Part shown: piece after piece, positions 37,121 to 46,469 of the stretch
How positions within the stretch are numbered: position 1 is the stretch's first letter
Layout of the letters: each line of letters begins with the position of its first letter
Assembly: GCA_018660265.1 (NCBI GenBank)
Contig: JABJKS010000031.1
Span: 124,001-188,000 of the forward strand
DNA length: 64,000 nt
DNA from: Rhodospirillaceae bacterium
GTDB lineage: Bacteria > Pseudomonadota > Alphaproteobacteria > GCA-2731375
Direction: 5' to 3'
Program-made: the position numbers and the translations under genes
Notes under the pieces: generated by a model
Told to the model about the DNA's origin: nothing
Seen by the model: only the letters and a program-made list of their open reading frames with translations
Database searches by the model: none

Positions 37121-38161
37121 ATGGTGGAAGAAAATACAAGTGCCCTTTTGGATGCCTTGATCGATCCGGCCATACTTGTTGATAGCGAACGCCAAGTGGT
37201 GGCCGCGAACAAACCGGCGCGGGCGTTGCTCGGCGAATTTCAGCCCGGCAGTGACCTGTCGATGATGTTGCGTCATCCCGCCGCCCTCCATGCCGTAGAT
37301 GCCGTCCTGGCCGGCGCACCTTGTTCCGATGCAACTTTCACCCAAGCCGCGCCCGTCCATCTGGTCTTTGAATTACATGTCGCCAATCTGCCGTCGCGCA
37401 ACAGCGATGGCGCGCGTGCGTTCTGCCTTTTGCGCGACGTAACTGCGGCCCGGGAAGCAGAGCGTATTCGCGCCGATTTCGTTGCTAATGTTAGTCATGA
37501 ACTTCGCTCTCCGCTGTCGTCCCTGATCGGGTTTATTGAGACCCTGCAAGGACCGGCCCGTGAGGATGCCGAGGCACAGGCGCGGTTTCTAGGTATCATG
37601 GATGGGGAGGCAAAACGTATGGCGCGCCTGGTCAATGACCTTTTGTCTCTCTCTCGCGTCGAGGCCGGTGAACATATACCGCCCACAGGCGCTGTCGACC
37701 TTTCCAAGCTGTTGGCCGAGATCTTAAAATCTGTTTCCGCGCGGGCGGATGACAAGGGTATGACGATTGACCTTGAACTTCCCCCCGATCCACCGCAGGT
37801 CGCCGGTGACGCGGATGAGCTTACGGAAGTTTTCCACAATCTTATCGATAATGCCGTCAAGTATGGACGGACCGGCACCCAGGTCAAAATAAAGGTCACG
37901 CGCCACACGCGCATACCGGATGTGGGAGATCCTGGTATCGCCATTGCAATTACCAACCAGGGCGAGGTGATTGAGCCGGAGCAACTGCCAAGATTGACCG
38001 AGCGCTTTTATCGTATCGACAAGGGGCGGTCCCGCGATATGGGCGGCACGGGCCTTGGCCTTGCCATCGTCAAGCATATCGTCAATCACCATCGGGGCCG
38101 CTTGATCATCGACAGCGATGTCGAACAAGGCAACACCTTCACCGTTTTTTTGCCATTCTGA
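37121..38161 (+). CDS. phoR: PhoR-type phosphate-regulon sensor histidine kinase lacking membrane helices
   Basis: A 346-residue kinase with a PAS-like N-terminus (about 1-110), HisKA with phospho-acceptor His126 in NVSHELRSPLS, NLIDNAVKYG as N box and GGTGLGLAIVKHI as G box. It precedes pstSCAB-phoU-phoB, so it is the PhoR partner of PhoB. Unlike E. coli PhoR it has no transmembrane segment: an in-frame TGA lies directly before the ATG, so no membrane part can be added upstream. It may be cytosolic and coupled to the Pst transporter through PhoU and the PAS domain. Confidence 0.88.
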   Translation: MVEENTSALLDALIDPAILVDSERQVVAANKPARALLGEFQPGSDLSMMLRHPAALHAVDAVLAGAPCSDATFTQAAPVHLVFELHVANLPSRNSDGARAFCLLRDVTAAREAERIRADFVANVSHELRSPLSSLIGFIETLQGPAREDAEAQARFLGIMDGEAKRMARLVNDLLSLSRVEAGEHIPPTGAVDLSKLLAEILKSVSARADDKGMTIDLELPPDPPQVAGDADELTEVFHNLIDNAVKYGRTGTQVKIKVTRHTRIPDVGDPGIAIAITNQGEVIEPEQLPRLTERFYRIDKGRSRDMGGTGLGLAIVKHIVNHHRGRLIIDSDVEQGNTFTVFLPF

Positions 38162-38185
38162 AAATCGGCGGGCGCATCGCCGTCA

Positions 38186-38218
38186 CTGTCATAAAACTGC
38201 AATACAAGTGTCATAAAA
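38186..38218 (+). promoter_or_regulatory. Triple Pho box upstream of pstS
   Basis: Three 11-base repeats in tandem, CTGTCATAAAA, CTGCAATACAA and GTGTCATAAAA, match the PhoB-binding consensus of 7-bp units with 4-bp AT-rich spacers. They end about 80 bases before the pstS start, a position that suits PhoB activation under phosphate limitation. Confidence 0.85.
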
Positions 38219-38298
38219 GGGCAGCGTTCGTAGGTTAGCTTCACGGCCATGGTGGATGATCCACCACAGTCAATTCGAAGCATAGAGGAATGTATTTC

Positions 38299-39336
38299 AT
38301 GCTCAAGACAACGTTGACAATGGCAGCCCTGATAACGGTTGCCATGACAAGTACAGCAAATATGGCGATGGCTCGGGACCAAATCCGCATTGTCGGTTCA
38401 AGCACGGTCTTTCCATTCGCCACGGCAGTGGCCGAACGGTTTGGCAAGACATCAAGCTTCAAGACACCGGTCGTGGAAAGCACCGGTTCGGGTGGCGGCC
38501 TGAAGCTTTTCTGTTCCGGCATCGGTGCCAGCCATCCCGATATCACGAACGCCTCCCGGCGCATCAAGGCTTCGGAAGTCAGCCGTTGCGCCAAGAATGG
38601 CATTGCGAATATCGTCGAGGTCAAAATCGGCTTTGACGGTATCGTACTGGCTAATTCCCGTAAAACCGCACAGATGTCCCTGACTCTGAAACAGCTATTC
38701 CTGGCATTGGCCAAGGACGTGCCGATTGACGGCAAGCTGGTGGTCAACCCATACAAGACCTGGAACGAAATCGATCCCGCCCTGCCTGCCACTAAGATCG
38801 AGGTGCTTGGGCCGCCGCCGACATCAGGCACCCGCGACGCCTTTGTTGAGCTGGCCATGGAAGGCGGCGCGAAGAAAATTCCGCTGCTCAAGGCGATGCG
38901 GAAAGCGGACAAGAAACACTTCAAGGCCGTCGCCCATGCCCTGCGTGAGGATGGTGCCTTTATTGAAGCCGGTGAGAACGATAATTTGATCGTGCAGAAG
39001 TTGGAGGCCAACCCGCTCGCGCTTGGGATTTTCGGTTTTAGCTTCCTGGATCAGAACCGGGACAAATTGCAGGGCAGTTCCATTGGCGGTGTCTTGCCCG
39101 AATTCGAGCTGATCGCTGAAGGTACCTATCCGATCTCGCGGACCTTGTACTTCTATGTCAAGAAGGCCCATGTGGGGACGGTTCCCGGCTTGCAAGAATA
39201 TGTTGCCGCATTTGCCAATGATCAGGCCTGGGGCCCGGACGGCTATCTTGCGGACAAGGGGCTGATCCCGCTACCAGATGCGGAGCGGGCAACAACCGCC
39301 AAGCAGGCTACCGCCCTGATTAATCTTTCCATGTGA
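38299..39336 (+). CDS. pstS: Phosphate ABC transporter, periplasmic substrate-binding protein
   Basis: A 345-residue PstS-type protein. A signal peptide (to about residue 27, ANMAMA) precedes the mature start RDQIRIVGSSTVFPFATA, where GSSTVFP is the phosphate-binding loop; STGSGGGLK and SGTRDAFVELA complete the site. The ATG at 38299 is favoured over 38290 because GAGGA ends nine bases before it. It is the first transporter gene after the triple Pho box. Confidence 0.92.
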   Translation: MLKTTLTMAALITVAMTSTANMAMARDQIRIVGSSTVFPFATAVAERFGKTSSFKTPVVESTGSGGGLKLFCSGIGASHPDITNASRRIKASEVSRCAKNGIANIVEVKIGFDGIVLANSRKTAQMSLTLKQLFLALAKDVPIDGKLVVNPYKTWNEIDPALPATKIEVLGPPPTSGTRDAFVELAMEGGAKKIPLLKAMRKADKKHFKAVAHALREDGAFIEAGENDNLIVQKLEANPLALGIFGFSFLDQNRDKLQGSSIGGVLPEFELIAEGTYPISRTLYFYVKKAHVGTVPGLQEYVAAFANDQAWGPDGYLADKGLIPLPDAERATTAKQATALINLSM

Positions 39337-39362
39337 TCCGAAGCATCGTTTGAGCCCGGCCA

Positions 39363-40757
39363 ATGTCCCATTCTGTCATCGTCATCACGATCCTGGCTAT
39401 CGCCATGGTTGGATTTCGCATGGGACGCGGCCGGGCTTTGACGTTGGCGGGCGGACAAGCCCGCAGTCTGAATTCGCTGCCGGCATATCATGGCGGTTAT
39501 GTTTTACTCTGGTGCGCTCTGCCCGCGTTGATGCTGGTGCTTGCGTGGTTGGCCCTCGAGCCGGCGGCAGTCCGTTGGTTGGTACTTTCCGGCCTGCCGG
39601 ACGGGGCGCGGTCGCTATCCGCCGAACGCCTGGATCTTTTCTATGACAAAATCCTTGCCTTCGCGTCGCTTCGAAATGGCATCGGTAACGGCACAGGCGG
39701 GGCCGACGCCTCTCTTGTCGGCGGGGCCGAACACTACCAACGCCTGAAGCAATTAAGCCTTTTTGCCTTGGCCGTGGGGAGCATCGCCATCGCGGGCACG
39801 GGCCTAATTTTCGCCTGGAACCGGATTACACCCGCATTTCCCGCCCGTAGGGTGGTTGAGGGATGTATACGTGCCATGCTGGTCGTCAGTTCGGCCCTGG
39901 CCATATTCACCACCATTGGCATCGTGCTGTCGTTGCTGTTCGAGACCATTCGTTTCTTTGAAAAGGTGCCTATAGCCGATTTCCTGTTCGGCCTGAAATG
40001 GAGCCCGCAAATGGCCCTCCGGGCGGACCAGGTAGGTTCCTCCGGCGCTTTTGGCGCAGTTCCAATTTTCGCCGGCACCCTTTTGATCAGCCTTATCGCC
40101 ATGGCGGTGGCGGTGCCCATTGGTTTGATGTCTGCGATCTATCTCTCCGAATACGCGGGCAGGAACGCCCGCGCCGTCCTCAAACCCATGCTGGAGATAT
40201 TGGCGGGCATACCAACCGTGGTTTATGGGTTTTTCGCCGCCCTGACCGTAGCGCCCCTGGTCCGTGATTTGGGTACCTTTTTGGGCCTCGACGTCGCATC
40301 CGAGAGCGCACTGGCCGCGGGCCTGGTCATGGGTATCATGATCATACCTTTCGTCTCATCACTTTCAGACGATGTCATCAACGCCGTGCCCGTTGCGTTG
40401 CGCGAGGGTGCCTATGGCCTGGGTGCCACGAAGTCGGAGACGATCCTGCGCGTGGTCCTACCGGCGGCATTGCCGGGTATTGTCGGAAGCATTCTTCTGG
40501 CCATGAGCCGCGCCATCGGCGAAACCATGATCGTGGTCATGGCGGCAGGACTGGCGGCAAATCTAACCGCCAATCCATTCGCGGCGGTGACCACGGTGAC
40601 GGTGCAAATTGTGACCTTGCTGGTTGGCGATCAGGAATTCGACAGCGCCAAGACCCTGGCCGCATTTGCCCTGGGCCTGGTTCTTTTTGCCATCACTCTG
40701 GGGCTCAACATCATCGCTCTGATGACCGTGCGAAAGTACCGTGAGAAATATGACTGA
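39363..40757 (+). CDS. pstC: Phosphate ABC transporter permease PstC
   Basis: A 464-residue permease, longer than the E. coli protein owing to an extended N-terminal membrane and periplasmic part (about 1-210). The C-terminal half carries six helices and the coupling loop with REGAYGLGATKSETILRVVLP. Its last 8 bases overlap the pstA start region. Confidence 0.9.
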   Translation: MSHSVIVITILAIAMVGFRMGRGRALTLAGGQARSLNSLPAYHGGYVLLWCALPALMLVLAWLALEPAAVRWLVLSGLPDGARSLSAERLDLFYDKILAFASLRNGIGNGTGGADASLVGGAEHYQRLKQLSLFALAVGSIAIAGTGLIFAWNRITPAFPARRVVEGCIRAMLVVSSALAIFTTIGIVLSLLFETIRFFEKVPIADFLFGLKWSPQMALRADQVGSSGAFGAVPIFAGTLLISLIAMAVAVPIGLMSAIYLSEYAGRNARAVLKPMLEILAGIPTVVYGFFAALTVAPLVRDLGTFLGLDVASESALAAGLVMGIMIIPFVSSLSDDVINAVPVALREGAYGLGATKSETILRVVLPAALPGIVGSILLAMSRAIGETMIVVMAAGLAANLTANPFAAVTTVTVQIVTLLVGDQEFDSAKTLAAFALGLVLFAITLGLNIIALMTVRKYREKYD

Positions 40758-42060
40758 CCTCTCTAATCATCACGTCGGCATCGGCCATGGCGAGGATGCC
40801 ACAGGGCGGCTACGGCGGTTGCGGCGGCGGCATCGCGCCGAACGCCGTTTCAAACTATATGGCATCACGGCGGTGGCGATCTCCCTATTCTGTCTCTTTG
40901 CGCTGTTTTCCTCAGTTTTTTCCAAGGCGTACACGATTTTTGGTCAAACGGAGATCGCCCTGGATATTTATTTTGATGAAAACATGATCGATCCCACCGG
41001 CACGCGGCAGCGGAAAACCCTCATCGCAGCCAACTACGGCGCGCTGGTCAAGGCCTCTCTGAAAGAGGCATTTCCAAAGGTCGGCGGGCGACAGGACAAA
41101 CGGGCCCTGCGCAAGCTGATCAGCACCGGTGCCGTCTATGAAATCCAGGAAATGGTTATGCAGGATCTAAGCCTGATCGGCCAACGCAAACGAATTTGGG
41201 TGGCCGCAGGGGACGATGTCGATATGTTCTTCAAGGGCCTGGCTAGCGCGGGCGGCGAAGGCAATCGCCGGATCAACAGCAAGCAGGTTGCCTGGTTGGA
41301 CGCTCTGGTACAGCGCGGCCAACTGGAAAGGCGTTTCAATTGGCGTTTCTTCTCATCCGGCGACAGCCGGGAGCCGGAGCAGGCAGGCATTCTCGGCGCT
41401 GCCGTTGGATCTCTTTTGACGCTATTAATCTGCCTGGTTCTGGCTTTTCCACTTGGCGTGATGTCTGCGGTCTATTTGGAGGAATTCGCGCCCAAAAACC
41501 GTTGGACGGACCTGATTGAGGTCAACATTAATAACCTGGCGGCGGTACCTTCGATTGTTTTTGGGCTGTTGGGCCTGGCAGTGTTGCTGGGTACATTTGC
41601 GATGCCGCGCTCCGCCCCGTTGGTGGGCGGTGTCGTACTGGCCCTGATGACCTTGCCCACGGTGATCATCTCGGCCCGGGCGGCCCTACAGGCCGTGCCG
41701 CCATCTATCCGGGAAGCCGCCCTGGGCGTCGGCGCCTCGACCCAGCAGGTGGTCTGGCATCATGTTCTGCCTCTGGCCATGCCGGGTATTCTGACAGGCA
41801 CCATCATTGGCATGGCCAGGGCCTTGGGCGAGACCGCACCTTTGTTGATGATTGGCATGGTTGCCTTCATAGTTGATATCCCGACCGGACCGACCGATCC
41901 GGCAACGGCGCTACCGGTACAGATCTTTCTTTGGGCCGATGCGCCGGAGCGCGCCTTTGGCGAACGCGCAGCGGCGGCGATCATCGTGTTGCTGGCATTC
42001 TTAATCACCATGAACCTGGGCGCCGTTCTGTTAAGACGCCGGTTCGAACAACGTTGGTAG
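40750..42060 (+). CDS. pstA: Phosphate ABC transporter permease PstA
   Basis: A 436-residue permease with the N-terminal extension (about 1-200) seen in alphaproteobacterial PstA proteins and a C-terminal transport domain with REAALGVGASTQQVVWHHVLP. The ATG at 40750 overlaps the end of pstC by 8 bases, indicating translational coupling. It pairs with PstC in the inner membrane. Confidence 0.9.
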   Translation: MTDLSNHHVGIGHGEDATGRLRRLRRRHRAERRFKLYGITAVAISLFCLFALFSSVFSKAYTIFGQTEIALDIYFDENMIDPTGTRQRKTLIAANYGALVKASLKEAFPKVGGRQDKRALRKLISTGAVYEIQEMVMQDLSLIGQRKRIWVAAGDDVDMFFKGLASAGGEGNRRINSKQVAWLDALVQRGQLERRFNWRFFSSGDSREPEQAGILGAAVGSLLTLLICLVLAFPLGVMSAVYLEEFAPKNRWTDLIEVNINNLAAVPSIVFGLLGLAVLLGTFAMPRSAPLVGGVVLALMTLPTVIISARAALQAVPPSIREAALGVGASTQQVVWHHVLPLAMPGILTGTIIGMARALGETAPLLMIGMVAFIVDIPTGPTDPATALPVQIFLWADAPERAFGERAAAAIIVLLAFLITMNLGAVLLRRRFEQRW

Positions 42061-42072
42061 ATAGGTACAATA

Positions 42073-42876
42073 ATGAGCCTAAGTTCTCTCACCACGGATG
42101 AAGACCGGGACGTGCTTCTGGATACGAAAATCCAGGCCGTCGGCGTCGATGTCCATTACCATGACAAGCAGGCCCTGTTTCAGGTCGACCTGGACATTGC
42201 GGCCAATACGGTTACGGCCCTGATCGGGCCATCGGGCTGTGGCAAGAGTACGTTTCTCCGTTGTCTGAACCGCATGAACGACATTATCGACGGTTGCCGC
42301 GTCAGTGGTGCCCTCAGCCTCGACGGCAACGACCTATATGCCCGCGAAGTTGATGTCGTGGCGCTGCGGGCCAAGGTCGGCATGGTTTTTCAAAAGCCCA
42401 ATCCGTTTCCCAAGTCGATTTACGAGAATGTCGCATTCGGGCCACGAATCCATGGCCTGGCCGATAGCCGGGCGGAGCTGGACCAGATAGTCGAAACCAG
42501 TTTGCGGCGGGCCGGTTTGTATACCGAAGTCAGCGATCGCCTTGATGATACGGCGACGAGCCTGTCAGGCGGCCAACAACAGCGCCTTTGTATCGCCCGC
42601 GCCATCGCCGTGGAGCCGGAGGTGATTTTGATGGACGAACCCTGTTCAGCCCTTGATCCCATTGCCACCGCCAAGGTGGAAGAATTGATCGACGAGCTGC
42701 GACAACGCTATACCATCGTTATCGTGACCCATTCCATGCAACAGGCGGCGCGGGTCTCGCAAAGGACGGCATTTTTCCATTTGGGAGAGGTTGTCGAAGA
42801 CGGGGAAACGGCAAAAATCTTCACGGATCCCCATGATGAGCGGACCCAGGCATATATAACCGGGCGGATCGGTTGA
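42073..42876 (+). CDS. pstB: Phosphate ABC transporter ATP-binding protein
   Basis: A 267-residue ATPase with Walker [10 protein letters not shown], signature [14 protein letters not shown], Walker [14 protein letters not shown] and switch [12 protein letters not shown]. These, along with the PstB-like [15 protein letters not shown], identify it firmly. It follows pstA after 12 bases. Confidence 0.95.
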   Translation: MSLSSLTTDEDRDVLLDTKIQAVGVDVHYHDKQALFQVDLDIAANTVTALIGPSGCGKSTFLRCLNRMNDIIDGCRVSGALSLDGNDLYAREVDVVALRAKVGMVFQKPNPFPKSIYENVAFGPRIHGLADSRAELDQIVETSLRRAGLYTEVSDRLDDTATSLSGGQQQRLCIARAIAVEPEVILMDEPCSALDPIATAKVEELIDELRQRYTIVIVTHSMQQAARVSQRTAFFHLGEVVEDGETAKIFTDPHDERTQAYITGRIG

Positions 42877-42894
42877 TAGGATAGGTATAGAGAG

Positions 42895-43680
42895 ATGGAA
42901 ACCGAACATATTGTAAAATCTTTCGATGAAGAGTTGCTGAAGCTCGATAATCTTGTGGTGGAAATGGGGGGATTGGCGGAATCCCAATTGGCCGATGCCA
43001 TTGCCGCTCTGGTGCGCCGGGACATCGAACTGGCCGGGCGCGTGGTTGAGCAAGACAAGCGTATCGACGCTATCGAGAACGAGATCCACGGCTTTGTCCT
43101 GCGCCTGTTGGCGACCCGCCAGCCCGTGGCCGTGGACCTGCGTATTATTCTGGCGTCCCTGAAGATATCATCCAGCCTGGAACGAATTGGCGACTATGCC
43201 AAAAACATTGCAAAACGAACCACGACCATTGCAAAGGTTCCGGCAATGGGCGGAACGGCACAATCCATTGCGCGGATGACCGGCGTCGTACAGGGCATGA
43301 TTAAGAATGTTCTGGATGCCTATATTGGGCGCGATGTTGATATGGCGGCTGACGTCCGGGCCCGCGACGAAGAGGTGGACCAGATGCATACCAGCCTGTT
43401 CCGCGAGCTGCTAACCTACATGATGGAAGACCCGCGCAATATCACACCGGCGACCCATCTGTTATTCACCGCCAAGAATGTGGAGCGGATTGGCGACCAT
43501 GTGACCGGGATCGCCGAACAAATCCACTTCATGGTGGCGGGAGAGCTGCCAGGGGACTTACGCCCTAAGGGGGACAACACCAGTTACACCGTTGTTGAAG
43601 TTGCCAGTCCGCTGAATGCCGGATCGCGGAATGACGGATCGCCGAATGATCGCCCGACGAATGATGGATCAAAACCGTGA
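42895..43680 (+). CDS. phoU: Phosphate signalling protein PhoU
   Basis: A 261-residue two-bundle helical PhoU. The conserved metal-cluster motif is visible as SLERIGDYAKNIAK in the first half and KNVERIGDHVTGIAE in the second. The C-terminal tail carries an unusual Asn/Asp/Gly/Ser-rich repeat (GSRNDGSPNDRPTNDGS). PhoU restrains PhoR and Pst activity when phosphate is plentiful. Its stop overlaps the GTG start of phoB. Confidence 0.93.
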   Translation: METEHIVKSFDEELLKLDNLVVEMGGLAESQLADAIAALVRRDIELAGRVVEQDKRIDAIENEIHGFVLRLLATRQPVAVDLRIILASLKISSSLERIGDYAKNIAKRTTTIAKVPAMGGTAQSIARMTGVVQGMIKNVLDAYIGRDVDMAADVRARDEEVDQMHTSLFRELLTYMMEDPRNITPATHLLFTAKNVERIGDHVTGIAEQIHFMVAGELPGDLRPKGDNTSYTVVEVASPLNAGSRNDGSPNDRPTNDGSKP

Positions 43681-44369
43681 CCCAGGCGTTAATCTACATT
43701 GTTGAAGACGAGCCGGCCCAGGTTGAAATGCTTTCCTACAATTTGGCAAAGGAAGGTTTTCGAACTGAGATCGCCGAAAATGGAGAACGCGCCCTGCTGT
43801 TGGTTGAGGAAACGGTGCCGGATTTGATCATTCTGGACTGGATGATGCCAGATGTTTCCGGCATCGAGGTTTGCCGGCGTCTAAGAGCCAAGGCTGAAAC
43901 CAAACGTATTCCCATCATAATGTTAACTGCCCGTGGTGAAGAAACCGACCGGATCAGGGGGTTGGAAACAGGCGCGGATGACTATGTCGTCAAACCCTAT
44001 TCGCCGGCGGAAATGGTGGCCCGGATCCGTGCTCTATTGCGCCGGGCGCAGCCGAGCCTGGCAGCGGAGACCATTGAATATGCCGGTATTACGGTGGATC
44101 CAGAACAACACAAGGTCACGCGCCAGGGACAAACCATCCATCTGGGGCCGACCGAATACCGCCTGCTTCTCACTCTGATGGAGCGACCGGGGCGGGTTTT
44201 GTCCAGAGGCCAGCTTTTAGACCTGGTTTGGGGTCAGGAAGTGTATGTAGAGGATCGAACCGTGGACGTTCATATCCGCCGTTTGAGAAAGGCCCTGGAT
44301 CTGACGGGAACAAAGGACCCAATCCGCACCGTCCGTGGCGCCGGCTATGCGCTCAACACCGAAGACTGA
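43677..44369 (+). CDS. phoB: Phosphate regulon response regulator PhoB
   Basis: A 230-residue OmpR/PhoB-family regulator with a receiver domain (phosphorylation site Asp54 in LDWMMPD, acidic pair Glu10/Asp11) and a winged-helix C-terminus (RVLSRGQLLDLVWG, RTVDVHIRRLRKAL). The GTG start at 43677 overlaps the phoU stop, giving coupled expression. It should bind the triple Pho box upstream of pstS. Confidence 0.95.
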   Translation: MTQALIYIVEDEPAQVEMLSYNLAKEGFRTEIAENGERALLLVEETVPDLIILDWMMPDVSGIEVCRRLRAKAETKRIPIIMLTARGEETDRIRGLETGADDYVVKPYSPAEMVARIRALLRRAQPSLAAETIEYAGITVDPEQHKVTRQGQTIHLGPTEYRLLLTLMERPGRVLSRGQLLDLVWGQEVYVEDRTVDVHIRRLRKALDLTGTKDPIRTVRGAGYALNTED

Positions 44370-44415
44370 GCGCCCTAAATTGAAGTAGTTCCGATCTGAT
44401 CTGACACAGTCCAGC

Positions 44416-46125
44416 TCAACGACCGCTTCGCAGCAATCGTCCGGGCAGCGCGCCTGTCGCTTCGCCATGGCGCCATGTGGAAACGCCGGCCACAATCGTT
44501 GCGTCAAACCCGGCGGAGCGTTGCAGAAGCCTCTTCCCCTCGGCCGGAAGATCGTAACACACCTCCGGCACCTGTAGCTGCAATGCTTCATAATCCACAA
44601 TATTGATATCGGCCCGCATGCCTGCCGCGATCCGTCCGCGATCATAGAGGCCAATCGCCTCGGCGTTGGCGGAGGTCAATCGTCGTACCATCTCCTCGAT
44701 GCCGTGCAGTGGTCCCCGTGTACGGTCGCGCGTCCAATGGGTGAGGGTATGGACCATGTCGGTGGCGTCGCACATGATCCCCACATGGGCCCCGCCATCG
44801 CCAAGACCGACCAATGTGTTGGGATGCCCGAGCATCTCGTGAACTGACGACATGTCGCCACCGGCGTAATTCGTCATCGGATGATAGAGGATTGCGCGAC
44901 CGTCTTTTTCCAGCATCAAATCGTAAGCAAGTTCGCCCGGATCTATGCCGCGCCGCCGTGCTTCGGCACCAACGCTGGTGCTTGGGTCAGGCTCGTACTG
45001 CGGCGGGTCACCGAAAGGGAATATCCTATCCCAATCCCTTAACCGATTAATTTGAGCTGAGTTTCCATCAGGCGCGGCGAGCAAGCGCGCCCGAAATTCT
45101 GGATCACGCAGAATTTCAACCCGTGCGTCCATGTCCAACAACGCCAATTCCCGCCAGCCGGCACGGTCGGAAAATGGGTTTAAAGACAGCTCGAAGCCAA
45201 GTAGCACGCTGGTTGGCCGGCCACGGATTTGACCAGTAATATGAAGCCCCTCGGCATTGGCCGCCGCGATCCGGCTAAGCAGATCGCGCCATTGATCGGG
45301 ATCGGAATCTTTTTGTAATAGCGTCAACGTCAAAGGCCGCCCCGACTTTTTTGCCAGACGGGTGAGCAGGCCGAATTCCTGGTCGATCGCGTCGCCATAA
45401 TCTCCAACAACCTGGAGCCAGCCGTGCCCCACCTGACCTACAGCCTCGGCGATTTCGGCCAACTCCGCCTCCGCCGCGCCGTAGGAGGGGACCGGTTCCC
45501 CCGCCGCCGTTCGGTGCTGCAATAGCCGTGAGGTGGAAAACCCAAACGCCCCCGCTGAAATGCCGTCCGCCGCCAGCCGCGCCATCTCCGCACGATCCTG
45601 CGCCGTCGCCTCTTCACGGTTGGCACCGCGCTGCCCCATCACGAAGACCCTAAGAGCCGCATGCGGGACTTGTGTCGCCACATCCACGTCGTAGCGCCGT
45701 GCGGCGAGCGTATCGAGATACTCTGGGAAACTGCTCCACGTCCAAGGCAGCCCTGCCGACATCACGACTTCGGGGATGTCTTCCACCCCCTCCATCAGAG
45801 AGATCAGCATGTCGCGGTGATCTCTCTGCACCGGCGCAAACCCGACCCCGCAATTGCCCATCAGAACGGTGGTTACACCATTACAAGACGACGGCGTGAT
45901 CTGGTTGGCCCATGTAACCTGTGCGTCATAGTGTGTATGCACGTCGACGAAACCGGGCATCACCAGTCGGCCGCGTGCGTCGATCTCCTCCGCACCGGTT
46001 TCTTTAACTTCACCAACGGCGACGATCCGACCGTTCGAAACCGCGACGTCCGCCGCCACCATGGGACCGCCCGAGCCGTCTACGACGGTGCCGTTGCGGA
46101 TGATCAAATCCGGTCTATCGCTCAT
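44416..46125 (-). CDS. N-acyl-D-amino-acid deacylase-like amidohydrolase
   Basis: A 569-residue amidohydrolase of the D-aminoacylase group. The metal-binding HTHYD gives His63 and His65, the conserved cysteine Cys92 lies in MGNCGVGFAP, and GLGDGGAHVG carries the catalytic aspartate near residue 455. The enzyme probably removes an acyl group from N-acyl-D-amino acids or related amides in the cytoplasm. It converges with phoB and has no same-strand partner nearby. Confidence 0.9.
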   Translation of the reverse strand: MSDRPDLIIRNGTVVDGSGGPMVAADVAVSNGRIVAVGEVKETGAEEIDARGRLVMPGFVDVHTHYDAQVTWANQITPSSCNGVTTVLMGNCGVGFAPVQRDHRDMLISLMEGVEDIPEVVMSAGLPWTWSSFPEYLDTLAARRYDVDVATQVPHAALRVFVMGQRGANREEATAQDRAEMARLAADGISAGAFGFSTSRLLQHRTAAGEPVPSYGAAEAELAEIAEAVGQVGHGWLQVVGDYGDAIDQEFGLLTRLAKKSGRPLTLTLLQKDSDPDQWRDLLSRIAAANAEGLHITGQIRGRPTSVLLGFELSLNPFSDRAGWRELALLDMDARVEILRDPEFRARLLAAPDGNSAQINRLRDWDRIFPFGDPPQYEPDPSTSVGAEARRRGIDPGELAYDLMLEKDGRAILYHPMTNYAGGDMSSVHEMLGHPNTLVGLGDGGAHVGIMCDATDMVHTLTHWTRDRTRGPLHGIEEMVRRLTSANAEAIGLYDRGRIAAGMRADINIVDYEALQLQVPEVCYDLPAEGKRLLQRSAGFDATIVAGVSTWRHGEATGALPGRLLRSGR

Positions 46126-46469
46126 ATAACGCTCCCGTTGTAATTTTCTTTTGGAAGCATAGGCCGATAAAGCAGATTTCGTAACACCTTACGCTATCAG
46201 AGGATAAGCGGCAGTTGCGGCTTGAGGCCCTGATCCTCGAGAAGTGCCAGGACCGGACATTCGCCAGAGGAGAATGGAATAACAACCAACCGAGCCAATC
46301 CAGCGGCTTCTTCAACAAAATCTGCCGAACGGCGATATTGGAAAGCTGTTCGCGCAGCGTAGATTCCCCTCGCTATGACAGATACACTTCAAGCCATGAG
46401 ACGTCGCTAACCGACGGCAATAGGGTTATTTCGGAAAATCCGCGCCGACTTAATGGGAGGATCCAGATC
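46126..46469. other. 344-base intergenic region, possible degenerate mobile-element debris
   Basis: The gap separates the divergent amidohydrolase and dienelactone-hydrolase genes. Around 46197-46330 sits a GC-rich stretch whose end, CGGCTTCTTCAACAAAATCT (46299-46318), resembles the outer end of some IS elements, but no transposase or paired terminus is recognisable. Otherwise only a ribosome-binding site (GGGAGG, 46455-46460) is clear. Confidence 0.3.
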
